From: Prevotella sp.
GTDB lineage: Bacteria; Bacteroidota; Bacteroidia; Bacteroidales; Bacteroidaceae
Assembly: GCA_017389705.1 (NCBI GenBank)
Contig: JAFPEE010000114.1
Span: forward strand, 1-48,334
Direction of reading: 5' to 3'
Length of the DNA: 48,334 nt
Below, one piece after another: positions 9,562-18,442 of this stretch. Under the pieces are notes generated by a model. It saw only the letters and a program-made list of their open reading frames with translations. It did not search any database and was not told the origin of the DNA. A program made the translations under genes and the position numbers. Numbering within the stretch: the first letter of the stretch is position 1; each line of letters starts with the position of its first letter.

Positions 9562-10576
9562 GGGAGCGATATATTGTCTGTTGCTGGCGCTACTGATAGT
9601 GGCGCTGTTTGTGCTGAATATTCTCGTAGGGTCGGTGTCGATACCTGCCAGGGACGTATTCAGCATTCTGACAGGCAATGGGGAGGAGCTCAAGCCTTCC
9701 TGGCAATATATCATCCTTCAGTCGCGACTGCCACAGGCTATTACGGCAACGCTGGCAGGGGGTGCCTTGGCTGTGAGCGGACTGATGCTGCAGACGGCTT
9801 TCCGTAATCCGCTGGCAGGACCCAGCATCTTTGGCATCAACAGCGGAGCTGGTTTGGGCGTAGCGCTGGTGATGTTGTTTTTAGGAGGCAGCATCTCGGC
9901 AGGATCTGTCTCGCTGTCAGGATTTGTGGCCGTATTGACAGCGGCATTTATAGGAGCAATGACGGTCATGGCCATCATCTTCTTTTTCTCTACGGTAGTC
10001 CGCAACAACGTCATGCTGCTCATCATTGGCATCATGATAGGCTATCTGTCAAACTCAGCCATCTCGCTGCTCAACTTCTTCGCTACCGACGAAGGGGTGC
10101 GCTCCTATATGGTTTGGGGCATGGGATCGTTCAGCGGCGTCTCTACCAAGATGATGCCGACCTTTGCCAGCATCACTCTGTTGGCTTTGGCTGGTTCCCT
10201 GTTGTTGGTGAAACCACTCAATGCCCTGATGCTGGGAGACCGTTATGCGGAGAATCTGGGTATTAATATTGTAAGGGTACGCAACTGGCTGCTGATGGTG
10301 ACAGGCTTGCTGACAGCGATTGTCACAGCCTTCTGCGGACCTGTTGCCTTCATCGGATTAGCAGTACCCCATATTGGTCGTCTGCTATTCCGTACCGACA
10401 ACCACCGGCTGCTCATGCCTGCCACCATTCTGTTGGGAGCTGTCGTTGCCCTGTTGTGCAACGTCCTTTGCTTTCTGCCTGGCGAGTCGGGAGTGATTCC
10501 TCTGAATGCGGTGACACCTGTCATCGGAGCACCGGTCATCATTTATGTAATTGTCTCTGGAACTCGGCGCAGGTGA
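9554..10576 (+). CDS. btuC: FecCD-family ABC permease, BtuC-like
   Basis: A 340-residue multi-span permease (about 9-10 helices). Family segments are LPQAITATLAGGALAVSGLM, RNPLAGPSIFGINSGAG and GPVAFIGLAVPHIGR; the last is the cytoplasmic loop that touches the ATPase. The C-terminus (ISGTRRR-like) looks complete. No BtuD ATPase gene follows: the gene runs 38 bases into a convergent methyltransferase gene. The partner ATPase must be encoded elsewhere or has been lost. Confidence 0.87.
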   Translation: MNKGAIYCLLLALLIVALFVLNILVGSVSIPARDVFSILTGNGEELKPSWQYIILQSRLPQAITATLAGGALAVSGLMLQTAFRNPLAGPSIFGINSGAGLGVALVMLFLGGSISAGSVSLSGFVAVLTAAFIGAMTVMAIIFFFSTVVRNNVMLLIIGIMIGYLSNSAISLLNFFATDEGVRSYMVWGMGSFSGVSTKMMPTFASITLLALAGSLLLVKPLNALMLGDRYAENLGINIVRVRNWLLMVTGLLTAIVTAFCGPVAFIGLAVPHIGRLLFRTDNHRLLMPATILLGAVVALLCNVLCFLPGESGVIPLNAVTPVIGAPVIIYVIVSGTRRR

Positions 10577-11273
10577 CGGCTGTGGCAATAGCCACATTAA
10601 GACTTTCTGCCGTCTCTGGGCCTTGGTGGTAGTTGGGGATGAACAGCTTGTGGGTAATGAGCTGGCGCACCTCGGGTGAGATGCCGTTTCCCTCGTTGCC
10701 CATAACAATGATGCCATTTGCAGAGAGTGCTTGCTGGTAGATGTTGTCACCATCGAGCAAGGTACCATAGACGGGACACGAGGTCTCGCGCAACAAAGCA
10801 GGAAGGTCACAATATATAATATGTACGTGTGCAAGACTACCCATAGTGGCCTGTACAACCTTGGGGTTATAGACGTCTGCAGTATCCTGCGAGCAGTAGA
10901 TGGTGTCTATGCCAAACCAGTCGGCTATGCGGATGATGGTTCCCACATTGCCTGGGTCCTGAACACCGTCTAATGCCAGGGAGAGACGGTCAGAGGCTGA
11001 TGTAAGGTCAGCACCAGGATGGTCATGGGGAATCTCCATGACTGCCAGCACTTCCTGAGGATGCTGCAAGAAGCTGATGCGTTGCAGCTCGTCATCAGTC
11101 ACCAGCTGTGCACCAGGCTGTTCACGGGTAGAGAAGATGGAGTGGGGGAGGTAGCCTGCCCTCAACAAGTCGCCGACAACCTTAGGCCCTTCAGCCACAA
11201 AAAGGCCCTCGCGCTTGCGGTTCTTTTTCAGTTCCAACGAGCGAATAAGCTTGATTTGATTCTTGCTAATCAT
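10539..11273 (-). CDS. TrmH/SpoU-family RNA 2'-O-methyltransferase
   Basis: A 244-residue SPOUT methyltransferase that would use S-adenosylmethionine to methylate a ribose in rRNA or tRNA. An N-terminal substrate-binding domain (KKNRKREGLFVAEGPKVV) is followed by the knotted domain with DPGNVGTIIRIADWFG (motif 1), IIVMGNEGNGIS (motif 2) and ESLNVAIATAV (motif 3). The exact target nucleotide cannot be told from sequence. It is transcribed divergently from tamL, with both promoters in the 55-base gap, and its 3' end overlaps btuC by 38 bases in a convergent arrangement. Confidence 0.87.
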   Translation of the reverse strand: MISKNQIKLIRSLELKKNRKREGLFVAEGPKVVGDLLRAGYLPHSIFSTREQPGAQLVTDDELQRISFLQHPQEVLAVMEIPHDHPGADLTSASDRLSLALDGVQDPGNVGTIIRIADWFGIDTIYCSQDTADVYNPKVVQATMGSLAHVHIIYCDLPALLRETSCPVYGTLLDGDNIYQQALSANGIIVMGNEGNGISPEVRQLITHKLFIPNYHQGPETAESLNVAIATAVTCAEFQRQLHK

Positions 11274-11292
11274 ATTTTTTCCTATTTGGGGA

Positions 11293-11321
11293 CAAAGTTA
11301 CGAATTATTTTCGTAATTTTG
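11293..11321. promoter_or_regulatory. Divergent -7 boxes between the methyltransferase gene and tamL
   Basis: Minus-strand TAACTTTG occupies 11293-11300 and plus-strand TAATTTTG occupies 11314-11321. The plus-strand box ends only seven bases before the tamL ATG, so that transcript would be almost leaderless. Confidence 0.6.
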
Positions 11322-11328
11322 CACGAAA

Positions 11329-13539
11329 ATGCGCAACAAGTTCACCATACTCGCTGCTATCGCCCTGTTGCTGACAGCCTGCTCGGAGACGAAATACGTC
11401 GCCGATGGTGAGTATTTGCTGGACCGTGTCCAGGTGAAGAGTGACGTCAAGGCGAGGGATATCAACACGTCTGAGCTGAAGCAGTTTGTACGCCAGCGGG
11501 GCAATGCACGCTGGTTCTCGGCGCTGAAGATTCCCCTCTACACCTACAACCTCTCAGGGCGTGACACTACCAAATGGATAAACCGCACCCTGCGATCCAT
11601 AGGAGAGGCTCCTGTCATTTACGATTCCTTACAGACGTTACAGTCAATGAAGAGCATCCAGCAACAGCTGATGAGCAAGGGATACTTGCGTGCCGACGTC
11701 GACGTGCTGACGCTGAGCAAGAAAAAGAAGCTGCGCACCGTCTACGAGTTGCATCCAGGCAAGGCTTACCATATACGGAATGTTGGCTACAATATTCAGG
11801 ATACGACCATTGCACGTCTGCTGGACATGGACAGCCTGAAGAACAGGGGTCTGGAAAAGGGTATGATGTTTAATGTGGAGAACCTGGACAACGAGCGCAA
11901 GCGAATCACCTCTCTGCTGACCAATCAGGGCTACTTCCGTTTCAACAAAGACTTCATCAGCTACCGGGCCGACTCGGTGGAAGGGACGACGGACATTGAC
12001 CTGACGCTGGTGCTGCACCGCTACCGCAACGGCCAGATTACCGACGCGCCCCACAAGCAATACACCATCAACAGGATACGCTTTCAGAGCGGTAACGCTG
12101 ACGACTCGGTGATACACCTGCGCCCCAAGGTGCTGCATAACAACACGTACCTGCAGGAGGGAAAGCTTTATTCGTCCAGCGACCTGCAATCTACCTACAA
12201 CCACTTCGGACGCTTAGGGGCTGTGCGCTATACCAACATCAGCCTGCGAGAGCATCCTGATACAGCATTGGTTGATTGCGACATCACCATCAGCACCAAT
12301 AAGCCGTCGACGATATCGTTCCAGCCAGAGGGTACCAACACGGCAGGCGACCTGGGTGCAGCGGCATCGCTGACCTATGTGAACCGCAATCTGTTCCATG
12401 GTTCCGAGGCACTGAGCATTGAGCTGCGTGGTGCCTTTGAGGCCATCAAAGGACTGGAGGGTTATTCCAACTCGAACTTCCTGGAGTACAGCCTGCAAAC
12501 CAAGCTGCAGTTCCCACGCTTCATAGCACCGTTCTTGCCGGAGTCGTTCCACAGGAAGGCCAATGCCACCAGTGAGGTGTCTTTGCTCTATGACCTGCAG
12601 AACCGTCCAGAGTTCCTGCGACGTGTATTCTCCGTGGGATGGCGATACAAGTGGGACTTCCCCAACAGAAGAGACCGATACCAGCTGGACTTGCTGGACC
12701 TGAACTTCATCTCCATGCCCTGGATTAGCGATAAGTTCAGAGAAGAGTACATGGAAGACATTGCCAAGCGTAATGCCCTATTGCTCTTCAACTATCAGGA
12801 CCTCTTCATCATGCGCACAGGTTTGCGCTATGCCTACAATAACGGAACATATGCCGTCAAGACCAATATTGAGACTGGTGGCAACCTGCTCAGCCTGATG
12901 GCCAACACCTTTGGTTTCCATAAGAACGATGACGATGAATATACCTTCCTGAATGTGGCTTTTGCCCAGTATGTGAAGGGCGATTTCGACTACTCGCGCT
13001 ACTTCCAGTTTGACTACCGCAACCAGCTGGTCTTCCACTTCGGATTCGGCATAGCCTATCCTTATGGCAACAGCGATGTGCTGCCTTTCGAGAAGATGTA
13101 TTTCTCGGGGGGTGCCAACAGCGTCCGTGGATGGAGTGTAAGAAGTCTCGGACCGGGTAACTATGACAACGAAGATGGGGGATACAACTACCTGATGCAT
13201 ACGGGTGACATGAAGCTCGACATCAACCTGGAGTACCGTGCACACCTGTTCTGGAAGCTGGGAGGAGCCTTATTCGTTGACGCAGGCAACATCTGGAACC
13301 TGCGCGACTATGAGAACCAGCCTGGAGGACACTTCCAACTGTCAGACTTCTGGAAGCAGTTAGCCGTCAGCTATGGTCTTGGCATCCGCTTTAACTTCGA
13401 TTACTTTATTCTCCGTTTCGATATGGGTATGAAGGCTGTCAACCCCGTCTACAAAACAGAAAAAGAGCATTTCCCCATCTTCCATCCAAAGCTTAGTCGC
13501 GACTTTGCTTTTCACTTCGCGGTAGGCCTTCCATTCTAA
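11329..13539 (+). CDS. tamL: TamL, lipidated TamA/BamA-family outer-membrane assembly protein
   Basis: A 736-residue Omp85-superfamily protein. It begins with a lipoprotein signal (lipobox LLTAC), which distinguishes the Bacteroidota TamL from TamA. POTRA-like repeats fill residues about 25-330, and a C-terminal 16-strand barrel carries the family signature FSGGANSVRGWSVRSLGPG near residue 600. It ends in Phe (AVGLPF), the usual barrel C-terminus. The family inserts proteins or moves lipids to the outer membrane, with TamB as the usual partner; no tamB gene is in this window. The 3' end overlaps a convergent lipoprotein gene by 47 bases. Confidence 0.87.
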   Translation: MRNKFTILAAIALLLTACSETKYVADGEYLLDRVQVKSDVKARDINTSELKQFVRQRGNARWFSALKIPLYTYNLSGRDTTKWINRTLRSIGEAPVIYDSLQTLQSMKSIQQQLMSKGYLRADVDVLTLSKKKKLRTVYELHPGKAYHIRNVGYNIQDTTIARLLDMDSLKNRGLEKGMMFNVENLDNERKRITSLLTNQGYFRFNKDFISYRADSVEGTTDIDLTLVLHRYRNGQITDAPHKQYTINRIRFQSGNADDSVIHLRPKVLHNNTYLQEGKLYSSSDLQSTYNHFGRLGAVRYTNISLREHPDTALVDCDITISTNKPSTISFQPEGTNTAGDLGAAASLTYVNRNLFHGSEALSIELRGAFEAIKGLEGYSNSNFLEYSLQTKLQFPRFIAPFLPESFHRKANATSEVSLLYDLQNRPEFLRRVFSVGWRYKWDFPNRRDRYQLDLLDLNFISMPWISDKFREEYMEDIAKRNALLLFNYQDLFIMRTGLRYAYNNGTYAVKTNIETGGNLLSLMANTFGFHKNDDDEYTFLNVAFAQYVKGDFDYSRYFQFDYRNQLVFHFGFGIAYPYGNSDVLPFEKMYFSGGANSVRGWSVRSLGPGNYDNEDGGYNYLMHTGDMKLDINLEYRAHLFWKLGGALFVDAGNIWNLRDYENQPGGHFQLSDFWKQLAVSYGLGIRFNFDYFILRFDMGMKAVNPVYKTEKEHFPIFHPKLSRDFAFHFAVGLPF

Positions 13540-13936
13540 CCTTCCAGCTTCCGTCGCGATTGACGACAGTAACGATGAACTCACCCTTCTCTGCCTGACG
13601 GACCTCCTGACCTGGGACGGAAGGCAGCAAATGGTTCCACACCGTCAGCTTGATGACACGAAGCGTATCGTAGGCAACAGGAAAGTAGTCGTCAGCCTCC
13701 ACCCTGGCATTTCTTTCACGCAACAGCTCCAGTCCTGCCTCTGTGGTGTTAGAGGCTGCAAAGCGCAACCACTTCTCACTCTCGGGGGTGGCATATTCCG
13801 CTGCCTCATGGAAGTCGCAGTTAAAGTAGGCGTCGGCCCACGCCACAGCAGCCTCCTGGGCAGCCTCATCACCAGTGATTCCCATGTCACAGCCAGCCAG
13901 AAGCAGGGCAGCCATACATATTTTTAGAAGTTTCAT
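13493..13936 (-). CDS. Small lipoprotein, NTF2/DUF4878-like
   Basis: A 147-residue lipoprotein starting at the ATG at 13936 (MKLLKICMAALLLAGC). An upstream in-frame codon is rejected because it lies on the promoter -7 box. After the lipobox, the layout of a helical segment (AAVAWADAYFNCDFHEAAEY) followed by strands and a final FIVTVVNRDGSWKVRM resembles the NTF2-like fold common in Bacteroidota lipoproteins. Ligand and partner unknown. Its 3' end overlaps tamL. Confidence 0.7.
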   Translation of the reverse strand: MKLLKICMAALLLAGCDMGITGDEAAQEAAVAWADAYFNCDFHEAAEYATPESEKWLRFAASNTTEAGLELLRERNARVEADDYFPVAYDTLRVIKLTVWNHLLPSVPGQEVRQAEKGEFIVTVVNRDGSWKVRMEGLPRSEKQSRD

Positions 13937-13940
13937 AGTG

Positions 13941-13999
13941 CAAAAATACAAATAATATTTAATTTTTCACGCTTAATCTTTATTTTATTTGTACCTTTG
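13941..13999. promoter_or_regulatory. Divergent promoters for the lipoprotein and MBL hydrolase genes
   Basis: Minus-strand TATTTTTG at 13941-13948 ends four bases before its ATG, implying a leaderless mRNA. Plus-strand TACCTTTG at 13992-13999 lies 20 bases before the ATG at 14019. Confidence 0.6.
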
Positions 14000-14018
14000 C
14001 ACGAAATTTGAACTTACA

Positions 14019-14822
14019 ATGCTAAAATTCATATCTTTCGGTAGTGGAAGCAGCGGAAACTGCTATCTGTTGGCAACGCCAACGGATGCCCTGCTCATCG
14101 ATATCGGTGTAGGCATACGGGGATTGAAAAAAGACTTCCGCGAGTACGGCATCAGTCTTTCGCAAGTTCATCACGTGCTGATTACCCACGACCATGCCGA
14201 CCACATAAAATCCGTAGGCTCTTTCAGTCACGACTACAACATACCCGTCTATGCCACCCGCAAGGTGCATGTAGGCATCAACCGCAACTATTGCATCACC
14301 CAGAAGATTGCCCCTGAGATGGCAAAGATACTGGAGAAGGACCAGCCGGTACAGATTGGCGAGTTCCTGGTGACGCCCTTTGCCGTACCTCACGACAGCA
14401 GCGACAACGTAGGTTACTTCATTGAGGCTGAGGGTACCAACTTCTGCATCATTACGGACGCTGGCGAGGTGACCGACCAGATGAAAATCCATATACAGCG
14501 GGCGCGCCACCTGGTGATAGAGGCTAACCACGATGAAGAGATGGTGATGAGCGGACCGTATCCCAAGTTCCTCCAGGAGCGCATACTCTCCGGTACGGGC
14601 CATCTTTCGAACCGTGCCTGTGCCCAGGCTGTGGTAGACAACATGTCTGACTTCCTGCAGCACATCTGGCTGTGCCACCTCAGCGAGGAGAACAACCATC
14701 CTGAACTGGCCCGCAAGACAGTAGAAACCATGCTGCGCAGCTACGGGGTGATACCTGGAGCCGATGTCCAGCTGGAGGTTTTGAAGCGTAACTCGCCTAC
14801 AGGACCCTACGACTTGGAATAA
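14019..14822 (+). CDS. MBL-fold metallo-hydrolase, YycJ/WalJ-like
   Basis: A 267-residue metallo-beta-lactamase-fold protein. ATG 14019 is chosen because the upstream in-frame start overlaps the promoter. Metal-binding motif THDHADH is at about residues 55-61; other expected ligands are in VPHDSSDNVGY, IITDAGEV and LCHLSEENNH. The opening FISFGSGSSGNCYLL is the YycJ/WalJ signature. Members are proposed to act as exonucleases or in cell-wall-linked signalling; the substrate here is not shown by sequence. It faces the cytidylate-kinase-like gene with a bidirectional terminator between them. Confidence 0.85.
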   Translation: MLKFISFGSGSSGNCYLLATPTDALLIDIGVGIRGLKKDFREYGISLSQVHHVLITHDHADHIKSVGSFSHDYNIPVYATRKVHVGINRNYCITQKIAPEMAKILEKDQPVQIGEFLVTPFAVPHDSSDNVGYFIEAEGTNFCIITDAGEVTDQMKIHIQRARHLVIEANHDEEMVMSGPYPKFLQERILSGTGHLSNRACAQAVVDNMSDFLQHIWLCHLSEENNHPELARKTVETMLRSYGVIPGADVQLEVLKRNSPTGPYDLE

Positions 14823-14839
14823 TGCTTTGACATAAAATA

Positions 14840-14873
14840 AAAGCGAGTGAAGTGTTACTGCCTCACTCGCTTT
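14840..14873. terminator. Bidirectional terminator between convergent genes
   Basis: AAAGCGAGTGA at 14840-14850 pairs perfectly with TCACTCGCTTT at 14863-14873. A-rich sequence before and T-rich sequence after serve both strands. Confidence 0.8.
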
Positions 14874-14896
14874 AGTTGTTCTGTCTGTACCGAAGG

Positions 14897-15541
14897 TCAG
14901 CCGATATAGTTCAGAATCAGGTCTACCACCTGGTCTTCCGTCTTTCCGGCCATGTCGATGACCAACTCGTAGTTGCGGGTGTCATAGCGCGATGTGCCGG
15001 TATACTTCTTCACGTAGTTCTCACGCATCTCGTCCACCTTCTTAATGGTCTTCTCGGCTTCCTCACGGGTGAGGTCCTGCTTGCGGAGTATGCGATCGAT
15101 GCGCTGCTCCATGGGAGCCTTGATCAGGATGTTCAGGTGGTTGGGATGTTTCTTTAAGACATAAAAGGCAGTACGACCTGCAATCACACAGGAGCGGGTC
15201 TCGGCAATACCCATCAGAATTTCCTTCTCGGCCTTCCAAATCTCCTCGGTAGTGAGCAGCTCCGGCTCGTCGTCCAGCTTGGACTGGTAGTAGAAGCGCG
15301 AATCGTTAAGTGCGTCACCGATTCCTATTGCACGTTCGAAGTCTGCCCACCAGCCATGCTTGCGACCTTTCAGGCTCTCAATTTCTTCTACGGTGAGATG
15401 ATACTTCTTTTCCAATGCCCTAATCAAGGCCTTGTCGTAAAAAGGTACTCCTAACTTGGCGGCAAGCTTCTCGCCGACGGTACGGCCACCAGAACCCAAC
15501 TCTCGGTTGATGGCAATGATGAATTTCTCGTTCTTGTTCAT
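14897..15541 (-). CDS. Cytidylate kinase-like family protein
   Basis: A 214-residue P-loop kinase-like protein. The N-terminal INRELGSGGRTVGEKLA is the Walker A region in the form typical of the cytidylate kinase-like family (Gly-rich with GSGGR), followed by VPFYDKALI and a lid-like segment RILRKQDLTREEAEKTIKKVD. It ends with a helix after YELVIDMAGKT. The family is related to but distinct from Cmk, and its substrate is unproven. It lies 14 bases after the Dcu transporter gene on the same strand, suggesting an operon. Confidence 0.8.
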   Translation of the reverse strand: MNKNEKFIIAINRELGSGGRTVGEKLAAKLGVPFYDKALIRALEKKYHLTVEEIESLKGRKHGWWADFERAIGIGDALNDSRFYYQSKLDDEPELLTTEEIWKAEKEILMGIAETRSCVIAGRTAFYVLKKHPNHLNILIKAPMEQRIDRILRKQDLTREEAEKTIKKVDEMRENYVKKYTGTSRYDTRNYELVIDMAGKTEDQVVDLILNYIG

Positions 15542-15555
15542 ATCTTATCGCTTTA

Positions 15556-17001
15556 CTAGTAAATAATCATAGACAGGACATATGCCACAATGGTAGAGGT
15601 AAAGACACAGATGAGTCCAGGCATCATGAAGGAGTGGTTCAGCAGGTACTTGCCAATAACGGTAGTACCGGAACGGTCGAAGTTGACAGTGGCAATATCA
15701 GAAGGATAGTTAGGAATGAAGAAGTATCCGTAGACGCTGGGGAGCACACCCAACAGCACGGGTCCGGCAATGCCCAGCGAGTAGGCGAGGGGCAGCATGG
15801 CTACCACTACGGCTCCCTGAGAGTTGATGAGCACGGAAACCAGGAAGAACACGAGGGCGATAGACCATGGATACTGCTTAACGATATCTGCCAGCATCAC
15901 CTGCATCTCGCTCAGATAGTTGGAGAAATAGGTGTCTGCCAGCCAAGCGATACCGTAGATGGCGACGACTGCCACCATACCCGACTGCCACACAGGACCC
16001 GATACGGCTTTCTTGGGAGCAGCCTTACAGAAGATTATCATCAGGGCGGCAGCGGTAATCATGACAATCTGAATGACCAGGTTCATAGCCAGAGGCTTCT
16101 GGAAGGTTTCCGTCATGCCGTCGACATGTATCTTGGCCTTTACCAGCTGGTCGGCGGTAACCGACAGGGCTGGCGTGATGTTCAGCGGCTCAGCACCCTT
16201 GATGGCACGCATGGTGTCGTAAGTGGGCAGGGCATTCTGGAAGATAGCAAAGAAGACAATGACTGCCAATGCGCCGATGAAGATGAAGACGGCACGCTTT
16301 GCCTCTGTGGGAATCTCTTTGTCGAGCGTCGTTGCAGAGCTGCCGTAGATATAGTCGTACTGTGCAGGATCCTTCAGTCGGGCTTGGAACTTTGGATCTT
16401 TGTCCAGGTCGAGACCACGGTGGTAAGATGCTGCTGCGGCAGCCATCAGTCCGCAGACACAGGCAGGAATGGAAATCATCAGCACGCCAGGAATAGAAAC
16501 GTCGAAGCCATTGGCATTGGAGATACTCACGAAAGCCACAACAGCTGCGGCGATGGGCGAGCAGGTGATACCTACCTGAGAGGCAATAGAGGCCACACCG
16601 CAAGGACGCTCAGGACGGATACCCTTCTTCAGGGCAATGTCGCAAATGATGGGCATCAAGGTATATACGACGTGTCCTGTACCTACCAACACCGTCAGGA
16701 AGAAAGTACATAGCGGTGCAAGGAATGTGATGCGATCTGGATGCTTACGCAACATCTTCTCGGCAATCTGAATCAACCAGTCCATGCCTCCCGATGCCTG
16801 CATGATACCTGCACAGGTAACAGCTGCGATGATAATGTAGATGACGTCAGTAGGAGGAGAGCCTGGTTTCATGCCAAATCCGAAGACGAGCAATGCAAGA
16901 CCAATACCTGAAATGGCACCCAGAGCCAAGCTGCCATAACGCGAACCAACCCAAAGTGCACCCAGCACTATCATGAGTTGTAGAATCATAATTAAAGACA
17001 T
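15556..17001 (-). CDS. Anaerobic C4-dicarboxylate transporter, DcuA/DcuB family
   Basis: A 481-residue inner-membrane protein with about 11-12 hydrophobic helices. Family segments include GTGHVVYTLMPIICDIA, RPCGVASIASQVGITCSPI and FIPNYPSDIATVNFDRSGTT. Dcu carriers exchange fumarate, succinate or aspartate in anaerobes, which suits the succinate-producing fumarate respiration of Prevotella. A loop of about 70 residues between two helix groups (residues about 200-300) is longer than in the Enterobacteria proteins. DcuA and DcuB cannot be told apart here. Confidence 0.87.
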   Translation of the reverse strand: MSLIMILQLMIVLGALWVGSRYGSLALGAISGIGLALLVFGFGMKPGSPPTDVIYIIIAAVTCAGIMQASGGMDWLIQIAEKMLRKHPDRITFLAPLCTFFLTVLVGTGHVVYTLMPIICDIALKKGIRPERPCGVASIASQVGITCSPIAAAVVAFVSISNANGFDVSIPGVLMISIPACVCGLMAAAAASYHRGLDLDKDPKFQARLKDPAQYDYIYGSSATTLDKEIPTEAKRAVFIFIGALAVIVFFAIFQNALPTYDTMRAIKGAEPLNITPALSVTADQLVKAKIHVDGMTETFQKPLAMNLVIQIVMITAAALMIIFCKAAPKKAVSGPVWQSGMVAVVAIYGIAWLADTYFSNYLSEMQVMLADIVKQYPWSIALVFFLVSVLINSQGAVVVAMLPLAYSLGIAGPVLLGVLPSVYGYFFIPNYPSDIATVNFDRSGTTVIGKYLLNHSFMMPGLICVFTSTIVAYVLSMIIY

Positions 17002-17103
17002 AAGCAGTTGTTTTTAGTTATTGTAAAATCCTTCTTGGATGCAAAAGTAAGAAAAATATCCGAAACGGCAAAGAAAAAGAGATAAACTTTTCTGCTTAGT
17101 ATG

Positions 17104-17193
17104 CTAATAATCAACATAAGTGTAACGATTCTGCCATTCTTCGCTCGTGAAGTCATAGAACTCCTCACTGCGCATCTTTTCAAATTGGGTCAT
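17104..17193 (-). pseudogene. Short 5' fragment resembling a sugar O-acetyltransferase
   Basis: A 29-codon ORF starting four bases after the stop of the acyltransferase gene. Its start (MTQFEKMRSEEFYDF) resembles the N-terminus of maltose/galactoside O-acetyltransferases, after which the frame stops. It is probably the surviving head of a deleted gene that followed the acyltransferase, though it could be a small gene of its own. Confidence 0.4.
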
Positions 17194-17197
17194 AGCT

Positions 17198-18370
17198 TTA
17201 GTCGTTTGTAGTAAAGAGTTTATGTTTCAGCCACTCACGTACGGGCAGATCGTAGAGACGGAAGGCTCCATAGGCAAAAGCAATGGAAAGGATGAAGATG
17301 CTTACAGCAACGAAGATGTGCTGAGCTAATGGGGCTTCGGCATGGCTGCGAGCCCATGACATCTGCATGTAAATAAGCGGATAGTGGGTGATATAGATAG
17401 GATAGCTGATTTCACCGAGGAACTTGTTGATAGCCTCTGACTTACCTCCAATGACGCTGCTGCCTGCACCGATGCTGACAATGAGGGGGAAGGCAATAAG
17501 GATGCACAGCATCTCGTAAAGTCCGTTGGTCCAGCGACCTTCACCCATGACATCCTGTCCCATCCAGGGCATACATAACAGCACAACAACCAGCAATGAA
17601 CACCACCAGAAGCCACCGCGTACCTTAATAAGCCACTGCATGCGCGAGAGCAGCAGTCCGCAGAAGAATGGATAGAGCAGACGTGTTAGGCCAACCTGCA
17701 ACTGGTCGGGTGTAGTGCTCCAGCCGCCCACAACGGTATAGCTGGCCCAGTTACGGGCTTCGAGGAATCCGAAGAGGTCGATGTTCAGGCAAAGCATCAC
17801 CGTGAGTGCTGCGAAGATGATGACACTGATGCCCAAAGCCAATTTTGAAAATTTGCGAACGAAAAGTGCATAGAGGATATTGGCGATGTATTCCCATTGC
17901 AGCGACCATGCAGGGCCGTTCAGCGGATTAGTCTCAGCCCATCCGCGGATATCCATCGTATTAGGCAGAGGAATCATCGTGAAACACCACAGCATCACCA
18001 GCATGACGAGCCAAGGAGAGGTTTCCTTTATCAACGGGAAGTCAGGACAGTCGCCATAATAGAACAAGATGGCGCCAAACAGCGTGCCGAATATCACCAT
18101 CGGGTGCAGACGAATCAGTCGGCGCTTAAAGAAGTTCAACGTCGACATCCTGTCCCAGCGGTCGTCGTATGCGTAGCCGATGACGAAGCCTGACAGCACA
18201 AAGAAGAAATCTACAGCAAGATAGCCGTGATTGATAGGCTGGTCAGGAGCACCGTGATAGTAGGTTTCAAACAAGTGATAGGCCACGACGAGCATGGCAG
18301 CCACTCCGCGCAGTCCGTCGAGGATCTCATAGCGCGGTTTCGAAGCGAGGTAAGTACTATTCTTAGTCAT
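17198..18370 (-). CDS. Membrane acyltransferase, OafA/YrhL (acyltransferase 3) family
   Basis: A 390-residue inner-membrane protein with about 10 helices that transfers acyl groups to sugars on cell-surface polymers. The start is ATG 18370 (MTKNSTYLASKPRYEILDGL); the upstream TTG overlaps the -7 box. Diagnostic segments are LDGLRGVAAMLVVAYHLFE (catalytic His in the first helix), DFFFVLSGFVIGYAY and FFKRRLIRLHP. The acceptor polymer is unknown and no O-antigen genes are adjacent. Confidence 0.86.
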   Translation of the reverse strand: MTKNSTYLASKPRYEILDGLRGVAAMLVVAYHLFETYYHGAPDQPINHGYLAVDFFFVLSGFVIGYAYDDRWDRMSTLNFFKRRLIRLHPMVIFGTLFGAILFYYGDCPDFPLIKETSPWLVMLVMLWCFTMIPLPNTMDIRGWAETNPLNGPAWSLQWEYIANILYALFVRKFSKLALGISVIIFAALTVMLCLNIDLFGFLEARNWASYTVVGGWSTTPDQLQVGLTRLLYPFFCGLLLSRMQWLIKVRGGFWWCSLLVVVLLCMPWMGQDVMGEGRWTNGLYEMLCILIAFPLIVSIGAGSSVIGGKSEAINKFLGEISYPIYITHYPLIYMQMSWARSHAEAPLAQHIFVAVSIFILSIAFAYGAFRLYDLPVREWLKHKLFTTND

Positions 18371-18388
18371 TGTATCGAAATATCGCTG

Positions 18389-18436
18389 CAAAGTTACGAA
18401 AATATTTGGATTATTCGTTATTTATTCGTAACTTTG
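18389..18436. promoter_or_regulatory. Divergent promoters of the acyltransferase and truncated HU-like genes
   Basis: Minus-strand TAACTTTG at 18389-18396 and plus-strand TAACTTTG at 18429-18436, both matching TAnnTTTG, in a short A+T-rich gap. Confidence 0.6.
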
Positions 18437-18442
18437 CAATCT

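Noticed and set aside
15634-16713. 359-codon plus-strand ORF opposite the Dcu transporter
   Set aside because: The minus strand encodes a complete membrane transporter; the plus frame is its antisense shadow.
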